Origin: Carallia brachiata
Lineage: Eukaryota; Streptophyta; Magnoliopsida; Malpighiales; Rhizophoraceae
Length of the DNA: 64,000 nucleotides
Assembly (NCBI GenBank): GCA_021464245.1
Contig: JADCRB010000114.1
Location: 1,798,001-1,862,000 of the forward strand
Reading direction: 5' to 3'
Part shown: positions 1-11,000 of the stretch, one piece after another
How positions within the stretch are numbered: position 1 is the first letter of the stretch
Layout: each line of letters starts with the position of its first letter
The notes under the pieces: generated by a model
What the model was told of the DNA's origin: nothing
Seen by the model: only the letters and a program-made list of their open reading frames with translations
Databases searched by the model: none
Translations under genes and position numbers: made by a program

Positions 1-1
1 G

Positions 2-349
2 CTAACAGATAAGAGTGACGTCTATAGCTTCGGTGTTGTCCTGATTGAACTCATATCATCAATGCCTGCCGTTGACATAACGAGGCACCGGCATGAGATT
101 AATTTGGCCAACTTAGCCATAAACAGGATTCAAAACTGTGCATTTGATGAGTTAATTGACTTGTGTCTTGGGTATAAGTCAGATGACGTGGTTAAAACAA
201 TGACAATACTGGTTGCAGAGTTGGCTTTTCGATGCCTGCAACAAGATAAGGAACTGAGACCTTCCATGGATGAGGTATTGCAGGAACTACAGTGTATTGA
301 GAGCACAAAGTACAGCGTGCACATCGAAGAGCATGCGTATAGAGCATAG
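2..349 (+). CDS. LRK10-like receptor kinase, C-terminal end (partial)
   Basis: The reading frame is open from the window edge and codes for the C-terminal lobe of a Ser/Thr receptor kinase. It begins LTDKSDVYSFGVVLIELISS, the subdomain IX region whose Asp-Val-Tyr-Ser-Phe-Gly is typical of plant receptor-like kinases. PAVDITRHRHEINLAN and the later RPSMDEVLQEL (subdomain XI Arg) follow. The ITRHRHEINL signature is characteristic of the LEAF RUST 10 receptor-like kinase (LRK10L1-type) group, which are plasma-membrane kinases with an extracellular GUB_WAK domain. The ATP site, catalytic loop, transmembrane segment and ectodomain lie outside the window. The stop at 347-349 comes soon after the kinase domain; family members usually carry a longer Ser/Pro-rich tail. 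A plus-strand frame after it (about 350-480) is Ser/Pro-rich, so either a frameshift or a short isoform is possible. Confidence 0.85.
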   Translation, partial: LTDKSDVYSFGVVLIELISSMPAVDITRHRHEINLANLAINRIQNCAFDELIDLCLGYKSDDVVKTMTILVAELAFRCLQQDKELRPSMDEVLQELQCIESTKYSVHIEEHAYRA

Positions 350-1945
350 CAATTTGTGCATCATCAGAATTCCGTCTGAGGACTTTTCAACAGAACCACC
401 AGATTCTTTGCATGATAGATGGATCATTGGTAGTTCAGTTAGGCCTGGTACCAGCAGCCAAAGGTTTCAGTTGTCTTTCTATTTCATTATGTTGTCAAAT
501 ACTAAGTAAACTGACATGGTATAGGACTATAATTATAAAGCATATCCTCTATCATTTTATATTGTCATCCAAGTTTTTCAGGAAAAAAAAAAATTGTCTT
601 CACAGTGGAATCTGATATGTGAGATTTTAAGTAAGTGTTTGCATAATCTTCTCCATCGAAATAATGAGCTACAATGTTTGAAAGTTCCTCTACTCAATTC
701 TTTTCCTTCTTTTTGTTGATGGATGTCTTGTTCGGACACACATCTTTTCTGTTTTCCTTTCTCTGAGCCTACAGTGAGTTATAGACATGCAAATTACAAT
801 CCATTTCAAAATGAACACAATAAGATGATGTTATAGCCTTATGCCTATTTATACAAGCATATAGGTGTAAGCTTTGAATGAATGTGTATCAATATGCATA
901 TGATATTGTGTCCATGAATTGAAATTATTCTACAAATATAACAACAACTGATGGTTAAATGGAAAGATAACAGATTATCTCAGTTGAGGTCTCAAAGAAA
1001 GGACTTCTACCATCATCTAAACCAAGCAACATTCACATCTTTATTAGTATCTCATTGTCAAGCAAAACAATAAAGAAATAATAACTCTATGTCAACATAT
1101 GCTCTGTAGAATTAGAATCATGTCTATCTAAGATTCTAACAAATGGTACATATTTTTCTATTTAGAGAATGAAGTTGTTCACTCATGCACACTCTGAGAG
1201 AGCAATTTTTGTGCTGATTTACTTGCTAAAAGGGACCATACTTCTCCTGTCAGTAGTGCCAGTTGGAATGAACATCTCAGGAATACAAGTTGCTTTTAAT
1301 GGCTGAGAGTGATTTTCTTGCACGAGTTCTGTAGGTCATATAAAATACAGGATAAAACCATCTTAGATAACCTGCCAGAACTTAGCAGGATTCAATCCTC
1401 CCAAGATTAATTGCTCTTCAGTGCAATTCTACTAACATAATTTAGGGTCCTTCCACCTCCAACGGACTCGTATATCTCCCCCTGATTCCCTGTAGCCATT
1501 GGCGGATCCACGCTGCCCATCCTCAAATTTATAAATTATATACTAATCATAAGTATACTTTATATTAATTTTAATTTATTGTCTCTCTTAAAATTTATGT
1601 TTTGTCTCTCTCAATTGCTCTTATAAGAAAAAGTAATGTAAAAAACCTTAAATTTATATCATTACTTATACTAAAATTTATATTTTACTCCATTAAATTT
1701 TATATTTTATATTTACTCTCACTCGTTTTTTTTTTAACTAGAAAGTTATTATATATGTTAAAATAATATTATTGTACTATGAAAATTATTATTTATTAAT
1801 AAAATAATTTTAGATATTATTGTTTACAATGACAAAGTTTTAAAAAAATAATTGTTTAATTTCCTTCACCACCTCATTTTAATTTTTAAATATGTAGTCA
1901 CTAAATATGCATGTATATGTGCATTTATATAAGTATATTACCGTC
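350..1945. other. Intergenic: kinase 3' flank and AT-rich DNA
   Basis: This stretch is AT-rich with no coding frame that I recognise. The first few hundred bases are presumably the 3' UTR of the kinase gene. The rest holds scattered T and A runs and no clear repeat structure that I could delimit. Confidence 0.5.
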
Positions 1946-2465
1946 TCCTCCTTTCGGGATAAATATTTTCAAGGTCCTAAACCTTTAGATTTTTTTACGT
2001 TTGAGTCCTAAACCTTTTTAACATTTCATTTGAGTCCTAAATCTTTTAATTTTTTACTATATCAGTCCTTTAAATTACGAAAAGTAGTCAATCTATTAAT
2101 AAGTGAGTTTAATTTAATAAAAATCATTTAAAAAAGCTTAAATACATGAGTTAAATATTTTTTTCATCAACAAAATATGCATATTAAATATTTTTTTAAT
2201 CAACAAATATACGAATTAAATAGGCAACACGTATATTTTTTTATAAAAAAGACATTCAATTCATATATTTAATCTTTTTTAAATAATTTTTTGTAAAGTT
2301 AAAATTATTTTTTAATAGATTGATCACTTTTGTTAAACAGAGGGACTAATTTGGTAGAAAATCAAAAAGTTTAGGACTCAAATGAAATGTTAAAAAGGTT
2401 TAGGACTTAAACGTAAAAAAACCTAAAGGTTTAGGACTAAAAAAATCCTTATCCCTCCTCCTTTC
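1946..2465. mobile_element. Foldback Mutator-like element with 10-bp TSD
   Basis: This is a 500-bp element (1956-2455) whose two arms of about 140 bp are inverted copies. The left arm starts GGGATAA and carries repeated 'GTCCTAAACCTTT' words; the right arm is its reverse complement and ends TTATCCC. It is flanked by a perfect 10-bp direct repeat, TCCTCCTTTC, at 1946-1955 and 2456-2465. Long terminal inverted repeats with a 9-10 bp target duplication are the pattern of non-autonomous Mutator-like elements. There is no transposase, so this is a MITE-sized deletion derivative. Confidence 0.85.
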
Positions 2466-3894
2466 TTTCTCCTTTTTCTCTTTCTCCCTCCATCTTTTTC
2501 TATCTTTCTCTTCCACTTTCTCTTTCTTCCCCCACGGCAGCTTCCTCCGCCTCTCCATTCCTCTACTCTTTTTTCTAGATCTAACTATGTAAAATACACC
2601 CATAGTGTCACAAAACTAATTTTCTCACTCAAAATTTTATCTTATGATAGCACTAATCACACTTAATGTCAACCAATCACACATTTAAAGATGTTGCACA
2701 ATGGAACTTTATAACAGGCATACAACTCACGCACTTAAAAGAGACACAAAAGTATACGTGAACCTTTCCCAACATTTTATTACTTAACTCAAATAATACC
2801 AAAAAAAACAACCGTCATTGAGCTCCTAACAGTATTTCATTCTTTCTCTTTAAGTGATTCTTCTCTCACTGAGTATAAATGATAAATCCAAAGGATTTAT
2901 ATATATAGCTAACACCCCAACTATCAAAGACTTGGAGATAAACATTATCTCCCCACAATTTCTATCGTGACTGATAATCCTTATCTTCTTGCAATCTCAT
3001 CCATGACTGAATCTTGATAAGTCTTATCTCTTACGATCATCCATCACTTAATCTTGATAAGTCTTATTTACTTATGATCTTTAATCATGCATGATCTGAT
3101 GAGCATTATCTCGATACTCAGCCAACCGGATAAAACCACACCTGCATGTCCTCACGTTTCCATGCATCGTAAGAGACTCGGTGTCACGCAGTGCCATGCT
3201 GACTTAATCAAGACTCAATCTCGTGTTTTGGGCCTCTTGACTCAAGCCCACGGCCCATCTGACAGAGTCCACGAACATATAGTCTAGCATCTTTTATCCA
3301 GATCAAACCTTGGTCCACATTAGGACCCACATGTAAGTCTGTGCCTATGCTAACTCTCTCAACTTTCACCTTATCTTAAAGAGTGTCCAGTCACTCCAAG
3401 ATCTCATGTTAGGAATTGATGCAAAGTGCCACCAACTCCTACGTGATAAGTGCTCAAGGGGCTAACACATGGCCTCCCCAACACCAAATTTGGCCTCCAT
3501 TTTCGGCCTATTTTGCGTTTTGTCGATTCAATCACCTCCTCCACCATATGCTTCGCCGCCTTTGCAGTCATGCGCCACGACTCATCCGCCGCCCCTGCAA
3601 TCACCCTTGTTGCCCTCCAAACTGCCTCTGTTGTCACCGAAGCTTCCTTTGCCACCACCCGCAGATGCTGAGGCCTCCAACACTGGCTCTGTCGTTGCCG
3701 GCAGCGCCTTCCCAGAAGCCTTTTCAACCCATCTCTCACGCCGCCAAAGCATTTTCTACCACCGCCAGTGCTTCTAACGACTTTGACACCGTCTCTGTCA
3801 CTGTCGACGACAGCGTCACTGACAGTTCTATTACTGTCAACGAGAGGTTCGCCCACCATTGTTCCTTTTGGTTTCTTTGCTACCAGTTGGGGAA
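2466..3894. other. Intergenic, CT-rich then unclassified repeat-like DNA
   Basis: The stretch opens with a pyrimidine-rich tract (about 2466-2540). Low-complexity DNA and a moderately GC-rich Pro/Ser-coding-like block (about 3450-3800) follow. Frames across that block in both strands are compositional, and I recognise no protein. It precedes a segment that recurs near 13.9 kb, so the whole may belong to an old retroelement. Confidence 0.4.
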
Positions 3895-4365
3895 GATTTT
3901 GCTGTAACTATTCCATATGGGTGTTATGTTGTTACTGTTATGTAGAATTTAAACTAGTAGTTTGGGATCAGTTTGTGTCCCTGTGTAGATTAGACTTAGA
4001 CTCAAAGGAAATCGTTGCCAAGCATATTCCATTGATATCCATCGCAGGTCTGCCAATGTGCTGTTTGTGTAACAGTATGCGATTTTATCCACATAAATTA
4101 GATCTGTCTGAAATCTTGGTATTAAACAAGTCTAACTTAGTTTCGATTTTTTCAAACAAGTCTAACTTAATTTCGATTTTTTCCTTTGTCAGAAGGATTT
4201 GTCTTATTAGACTTCGGGCCAATTAATTTGTGATTCTCGTGATCTTCTTTTATAAACCATTTTAACCAATTGTTTTTCTTATTTCGTACAGATTACTCCA
4301 ACGACCTCATGTCGGTTCTATATACAAAATTTGTTTATATTAATACAAAGGTTTCTTTTTTATAT
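3895..4365 (+). repeat. Dispersed repeat, copy 1 (partner at 13.9-14.5 kb)
   Basis: This segment is recognisably similar to 13895-14520. Shared landmarks in the same order include 'CTTGTCAGAAG(G/A)ATTTGTCT', '(G)ATTAGA(C/T)TTC(G/A)G', 'TTTGTGAT(T/C)(C/T)', 'CATTTTAACCA' and a terminal 'TATATTAATA' followed by a T/A-rich end. Two dispersed copies ending in an A-rich tract suggest the 3' end of a retroelement (LINE-like or other), but no polymerase domain is visible. Confidence 0.45.
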
Positions 4366-5129
4366 AAAAAAATGTAGTGGAAGCACAGAGAATAAACACA
4401 ACGGTGCACACAGACCAACCATACATAATCATATCCAACGATTTTTTGCAATTTGTTATATATCCTAATTAATTATCATGATTAAACAAAATGAGCGCTT
4501 CCAATAATGAAATCCTATATACATACATATTAGAATTTAGAACATCATAGCACAAAGACCAAATTGAAACGCTGCGTTATCTACGGACGGGCTGTCCATG
4601 GATTTAGAATTCTCGTTGGAAAACGCACCTTTCAAAAGTAATATCTCTTCGAACACTTTTCCAAGAATTATACTCAAAGCACGCGCTTTAAAACAGAGGA
4701 AAAAAGAAAAAAGGAGCTCGACTACCTAATAACGCTAAGCAGCATACGGAGATCCATCCAACGTTTTATATGTATTTTTTAAACTTTAACAATCTTTCAA
4801 GTTCATTCCAATTATTTACATATTTTTTTAAAAATAATTTAACAAATTTTTTATCAAATTAAGTTGTTTTCACTATATTACCAGTAAGTTTTTCCACAGA
4901 AAATTGGGGTTTTGCCTGTCACTCACCCTTCCTCCAGCTTTCAACAAAAATAAAAAAGAATGAATGAAGAAAAGCAAGAAAGAGAGAGGGAGAGAACTCC
5001 AAAACAGATCCTTTCTTCTCTCTTTCAAGTTTCAAGGAAACCCACATCATTACTACATTCTCATGCTCTTCAAATTTAAAAAGAAATTTAGGAAAAAAAA
5101 TCACTGAACGTCAGACCCCATTGTTAAAC
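4366..5129. other. Intergenic, upstream of the small basic protein gene
   Basis: AT-rich flank with no recognised coding frame. It forms the 5' upstream region of the gene at 5210. Confidence 0.5.
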
Positions 5130-5130
5130 T

Positions 5131-5140
5131 TATAATAAAT
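5131..5140 (+). promoter_or_regulatory. Probable TATA box
   Basis: TATAATAAAT lies 70-79 bases upstream of the ATG at 5210. About 30 bases further on, a purine-rich leader of GAGAGA words runs to the start codon. This spacing suits a TATA box and a short 5' UTR for the gene at 5210-5716. It is inferred from sequence only. Confidence 0.5.
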
Positions 5141-5209
5141 ACTCACACTTTATTAACGCAAACACACAGAAAGACAGAGAGAAACAGAGAGAGAATTGAG
5201 AGAGAGAAA

Positions 5210-5716
5210 ATGGCCACCTCGCAGAAATTCAAGCTCTTAGCAACACAAAGCGGGGTGGCTCAGAGCCCCATTCGAAGCCCGAGGACGAGTCCCGTCGTCC
5301 ATCTCCGCCGCCGCAAGACTACTTTACGGATGCTTCTTACCCGGAGCTCCTCCCGCCGCTCGCCTCCCAGGCAGCAGTCTTTGCCGCCAGTGATTCCGGT
5401 TCCGATTTCTCTTCCTCAGACGAAGATGTCCCAGAAAGTCCCTGAGAAGAAGCGGGACACCTTGAAGGACTTGTTCGCGTCGTCTCCGAAATTTGCGGCG
5501 GAGGAAGAAGAAGAAGGAGGAGTGAGAAACAACGGCGGGAAGGCCGCCGGAGAGATCGTCGGCTGCGGAGGAAAGTGCGAAGTGTATAAAATGAAATTGA
5601 CCGGTTTGGCGGGTGAACCCGGTTCGCCAAGACAGGGTTGGATCGGGTTTAGGCATAGGTCCGTCTTAAGAAGGGCTTGGCGGCCCATGCTAGCGGGCAT
5701 TCCCGAGAACGAATAA
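5210..5716 (+). CDS. Small basic plant-specific protein of unknown function
   Basis: A single-exon frame of 168 aa. The N-terminal third is very rich in Arg and Ser: it contains MATSQKFKLLATQSGVAQS, a SPIRSPRTSP stretch, and the pair RRRKTTLRMLL and SSSRRSPPRQQ. A central Lys/Glu segment (KVPEKKRDTLKDLF) and a Gly/Glu-rich linker follow. The C-terminus has GWIGFRHRSVLRRAWRPMLAGIPE. The opening block resembles a small uncharacterised dicot family that I know only as 'unknown protein'; no function is established. GC content is higher than in the flanks, a TATA box and GA-rich leader precede it, and no antisense frame looks better. The ATG at 5210 is the first in the leader, directly after the GA-rich tract. 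Confidence 0.7.
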   Translation: MATSQKFKLLATQSGVAQSPIRSPRTSPVVHLRRRKTTLRMLLTRSSSRRSPPRQQSLPPVIPVPISLPQTKMSQKVPEKKRDTLKDLFASSPKFAAEEEEEGGVRNNGGKAAGEIVGCGGKCEVYKMKLTGLAGEPGSPRQGWIGFRHRSVLRRAWRPMLAGIPENE

Positions 5717-8085
5717 AAATAAAAAGTTAATTTTAACCGTCGAGTTTTTTTTTTTTTTTAATTAATTTTCCACTGTTACTGCGGTAAATAATTTTAAGTT
5801 AATCAGACTTTGTGATTTCTAATTTTGTCTTTTTTAAAGCGATTGATCAAATGAAAAATTTCTAGCGAAATGGACGTGCTCTCGTGGGATTATTATTAAT
5901 GTTACACAGACACACAGACAAGTACAATATCTATGACAATATCTCAATTAACCATAAAAAACAACAATTATGCAATTAACAATAATTATGTTACTTAGTC
6001 TGTACTAATAGAAACCTACTTCATATTGGTCGAAAGAGCCAAATTCTTTCGGAGAAGTTGGAATGTCTCTTTGAGAGAAGTTAGAAGTTTAACTTTCACT
6101 TCTATTCAAAATTTAACAATAAATAGATATTTAGACTTATCATTTTCTCTTTCTTTTAATACTTAACAGACTAACTATTAATCATTTAAAATGGTAAAAT
6201 TACCTAAATATAATATACCCTTATAACTATTTGTTAGAGGTCTTATAAGGACAATTTTGTGATTTAATGTGGAAAGTTTAAGAGCTAAATTATTTAAATT
6301 TTCAAAAAATATTGACATTTGGGAATCAAAAGGCATTAACGATATATTTCGGATTAGGACTCGAAATTGGAGAACGTCCATTCAATTTCACCTACGTCGA
6401 GAATCTTTTTTATTATCCTTTTCATTTTGGGATTAAAGGCATCAACTAAGAATTTTGGGTAGGACTCGAAATCAGAACATGTCCATTCACATAAAGGGGT
6501 TTTTTTTTTTTTTTTTGGTTTATTGAATATACGATTGAATCTTGCACTTGAAATTAAGAGTTTTTATCACTAAATTTTATGGTAGTGACACGAAAGGGTA
6601 GTTTTTTTTTTTTTCTAAATATCACATCTTTGTTTTCAAAATTAAAAGTTTAGAATATAAAACTTTTACAATAAAAATTTAAATTCTAATCCAATATCCT
6701 GAGACACCAGAATCTTTAAAATGTCGTGGGAGGGTCCAATATTGGAAGCTTTGTAACATCCTCTTCCAAAGTGAAAGTTGCAACTCACAAAAGTCGGGGT
6801 GGATGGTTAGTCGGGACCAGTTGCAATTCAGGGAGGAAAAAGCAAGAAGTCCCACTTCCAAAAAAGCAGAGGATGAGGAGAAGCAAGGAAAAAGCTTTTT
6901 ATCTTGAGAAGCAAGGAAAAAGCAAGGATGCTAAATGGCTAATGGTCCAGCCTAAAGCATCTTTTTTTTTTTTTTGGAATTTCCAGATTAGCTGCATATT
7001 TTAAGCTCTCTGCCCTCAAATTATATCCAGTCATGGCTGCTTTTGTTTTGGTAACTGTACTCTTTCCGTAGGAGTAGACGTGCCAATAAGGTTTTTTAGG
7101 ATCTTAGGTTATTTATAGATTTCAAAATTTTGAATTTCAGGTACATCCACTTCAAAATGAATCGAGTCAATAAATTTTCCAAAGTTTAAATACATTAATT
7201 TTCAAGTCTTTTAGATTTAGTTTATTAGTATTCAAATAATGAGTTAATCAAACTCTAAAGTTATTTCAATATTAAATTATTTTTAAACTTAAATATTTTA
7301 AATTATGAGTTATTAACTTTTTCGAAACGAATTGAGTCAAATCTAATTGATCGAGTGAATTAATCCAAAGTAAGAATAGGCTCAACTTTTACGCTTCAAG
7401 TAAAAATTGATAGTGCGTCCTCTAAACAGCCTTGATCAATCACTAACAACAAGCACACAAAACAACCTTTAAATTAAATAATTGATAAATTTTACTCTAT
7501 GACTATACTTTTCAATAATATTAAAATTATTACATAATTTATTTAATGACATTTAATAATTTATTTATTTTTTTACTAAAATTCAACCATCATATTATTT
7601 TAATTTTACTTAAAAAATTCTACTAAATATTTTTTATAATTATATTACAGACTCAGATCTAACAATTATGAAATACACGCGTAGTTGAACTCAAAAAACA
7701 TCCAACCCGGCAAGCAGGCAAACATAGTCGTTAGCCATGATTATTCTTTTGACTCAATCTGATAAAATTTAGTCCAAACAAGAGCTTGACTAAGTTTTGC
7801 ACCAAGTTTCCCCTCACCTTCTAAGTTCTATCATCATGACAAGCAAAACATGTGATGCATAATATCAAATGCCTGCTCACATTTTCCAACGAAAATTACA
7901 AAATGCTGATCGAGCTACATAAATGGGTACAAAAGAAGAAAATTGGGGTCCCGAAAAATTAACAAAAACAATCAAAAACAATAAAGAAACAAGTTGGGGG
8001 CAAAAGAATTTTGCTCTACTTCATTCATCTCCACATTTGAGAAGCCTCTTCAATTTTTAGGCAAATGGCAGTTGCAGAAAATTAA
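5717..8085. other. Intergenic AT-rich DNA
   Basis: Mostly AT-rich DNA with poly-T runs near 5745, 6500, 6600 and 6960. A short frame at 6726-7004 is Lys/Ser-rich but has no recognisable domain, and I do not call it. About 7850-8085 is the presumed 3' UTR of the minus-strand NAD+ carrier gene. Confidence 0.5.
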
Positions 8086-11000
8086 TCAATGTGCAGTTAA
8101 CTGATCCTTGTTTGCAAGGGGAATGGAGGAAATTTTTTCAACTGATTGGTTTTGTGTTTGCCCAAAAACGTCGTCGTTATGTTTATTTTCCTGCTGACAT
8201 TTGGTATGGCCATGTAATGTAGGCTGAGCTTCTGAATGCTCCGTTTCCGGAGGCAGAACGCGCTGCAACAGCCTGTGTATCATCTCATAACTGGTAAATG
8301 TAATAACAGCAGATGGAGTCGTTCTCATTAAATTAGTTGCGCAGCCACGGTAAAATCCTGCAAAAACCCTCCTTCTGAAGCACCTCCTTAATGCAATCGA
8401 CAACTCCCTCATATCGAACAGATTTCTGTTGTGCCCCTGCTCTTGGAGCCTTGAACGCACAACCTGGTATTGAAGTTTCCACATAACAATAACAAAATTG
8501 TGAGCGAGGGAGCAGAAGGGAACTCTACCACGATTGACTAAACGAAAGGGAGGCGATGCCAAAATATACACCTCATGAGGGTAAGTCATTATGGAGGCGA
8601 TTATCTTGGACACTGAAGAGGCAATTGCAACATCCCCAAGACTTAGCTTACCCACAGTTGTTTTTTCTAAACGATCCATAGTAGAAAAATGAGCACTGAT
8701 CAAACCAGCAATTCACAGAAATCTTGGATTCACACCTATAAAAGTATTAAAAATATGATACCCTTTTTGGCTATATAAGACTTTATCTGCTCAAGTACTG
8801 GAAACTGAATTGCAACATGACTTATCCCAGCCAGAGAAGGCAGAATGCCACTGTTTCAAAACAAAAACCTTGCATTATTATAACAAAATATGGCAGTTAT
8901 AGCACCAAAATAAAGGTGTCCTAGAGCACGAGGCTCCCATACTGTAGATTCTAGGGAAGGCTCAGATGCATGTAGCCTTAACCATGTTTTTGCAGAGGGG
9001 TTGTTTTTGTGACTCGAATCTGTAGCCTCCAGGTTACAACGAAGTAGCCTTACCATTACGCCAAGGCTCACATTTCGAGTTATAGCACCATTGCTGGCAA
9101 AATATTCCAAGCACAAAAATGCCAACATTGTGACATCGATTAAATTCATTCTCTATACTGACCTATACATTCCTCGCAAACCCTCTTCACATGCAATCCT
9201 TCTCAAAGCAGAAAGTATGCTTTTGTACGGAACCACGCCTGGCCTCATTCCTTGTGTCTAAAAAGAGATGTAAAAAAATAAATCAATGACTAAAATGGAA
9301 CCACAATGATAATTCAAGTATTAGACCACTTATGACATAACTCTTGGGTTGGCAGATATGCTGCCATTAGCCAAAGTGATATCAAAGCATAAAATCTTGA
9401 AATATTCCATATATGAAGCATAGAACCTAAAGAAATAGGTATTCCACACAAAGAATCAATTGAAGTCCTATAAATTGAAGAATCAAAAAGGAAATTTTTT
9501 TTTCTGAAAGCCCGTTATCACCCAGTTTTCAGTGCGCCTTTGAGTTGTGGGTAAATTAAAAAAGTACTAGTATTAACAACACTTTATTGTGTGCATGCAT
9601 GTGTCTTTAGTTGTCTTGTGCTGAAGAGAAATCCGAAACCAAACAGCGCCCAACTTACTTGGAGTCTGGTTTTCACAACCCACAATGGGTTTGTTGCAAT
9701 GGCTGTGGCTGCTCCAGCACCTGCAGCTGCTACCATGTTTGCACCAATTGTAAGTTGGTGATTCCCAGTCCCTGCAGTATGACAACATAAATTGGTGAAA
9801 GAACTCAAAACAAGCAATCTATAAGTGAATAAAGAAAAAAATGTATAGCTCAGAGATAAACATAACAGAATAAAATATCTCAGACATGAGAGAAGACCAA
9901 TGGATAATAATAAAAGAGGACGCTATAAAAAACCAACCATGTGAAAGTTGGGCTTTAAGATGCTCATAAACAGTGAAATACACCTACAATGAAATAAGCA
10001 CATCTGTCACTATCAGAAATTTGTAGAGTATATATAGGGCACATGTTTGATAATAACAGAATTGAGTTGTATTATAAGAAAGCTCCCTGTGATCAACTGC
10101 AGGGACAATTTGTGCCCTGAATGTAAACTGATTTTTCATGGAGTAGAACGGTCAATGCATGCCGTTGGAAACTAAATTTGATGATAAATTTTGGAAATTC
10201 AGTTTGTTTATAGTGTATGTCTCTCATCAGATATTTTTTCACATGACAGTCGGCACATAATGGAAATGGTTCTGCACAAGATAACTGGCAAGAGATATGG
10301 AACAATGAAGTCTTCTCGACGACAATATTCTCTGTTAATGAGCATAATTAAGTTTCATGTGCTCAGAAATACAACTACGAAGAGAAAAGAAAGGCAAACC
10401 ACTTCATCAATATGCAAGTTCTGCCCAAACTAATGATTTAAAAAAGAAAAAAAAAAAAAAAAAGAAGAAGAACAAGGCAGCAAAGGCCAGAGTCAAATTG
10501 AAAGAAGAAAATAAATTTTTAAAAATTTAAGGTCCTAGGTCGTGGAACTCCGCACATCCAAGTAATAAAATCATAGGTTCCCTACGTGGGTATCAAGCAG
10601 TTTTCTTATGGACACTAGTAAAGAAAGTAGTACTCACAGCCCAATTTGGCAGTAGTGCCAATATTGTTGGAGAGAGCCCGCGGTACAGTCCCCTAAAACC
10701 TTCGTTCTTGATTATATTCTGTAAGCTCGTGGTAATAATACTACCTGGGCATGGAGAAGTACACGAAAAGAGTAAGCCAACAAAGAAACTGCTCTACCTA
10801 TCAGTTGCTCAACCATATGAATTCATGCTTGGAATCATTGTCCCACACAACTAAGCTATACGACCAATCAACAATGACTAAAAGGAAAATACAGAAATTA
10901 CCGAACAATCATTGTACTAAATATAATGAACAGCCTATCAAAGATCAAGGTGATACTTCATACAGCTAGAGATGTATGCTAGAACTCATTTCATAACAAC

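Noticed and set aside
2400..2603. 67-codon Lys/Arg/Glu-rich minus-strand frame
   Set aside because: Translation of a GA-rich tract overlapping the end of the foldback element.
3404..4226. Overlapping frames of 102-163 codons on both strands
   Set aside because: Pro/Ser/Cys-rich translation of a GC-richer repeat-like block in several frames at once; no domain.
8856..9149. 97-codon minus-strand frame in carrier intron 6
   Set aside because: It is the Au-SINE read through; no exon phase or homology supports it.
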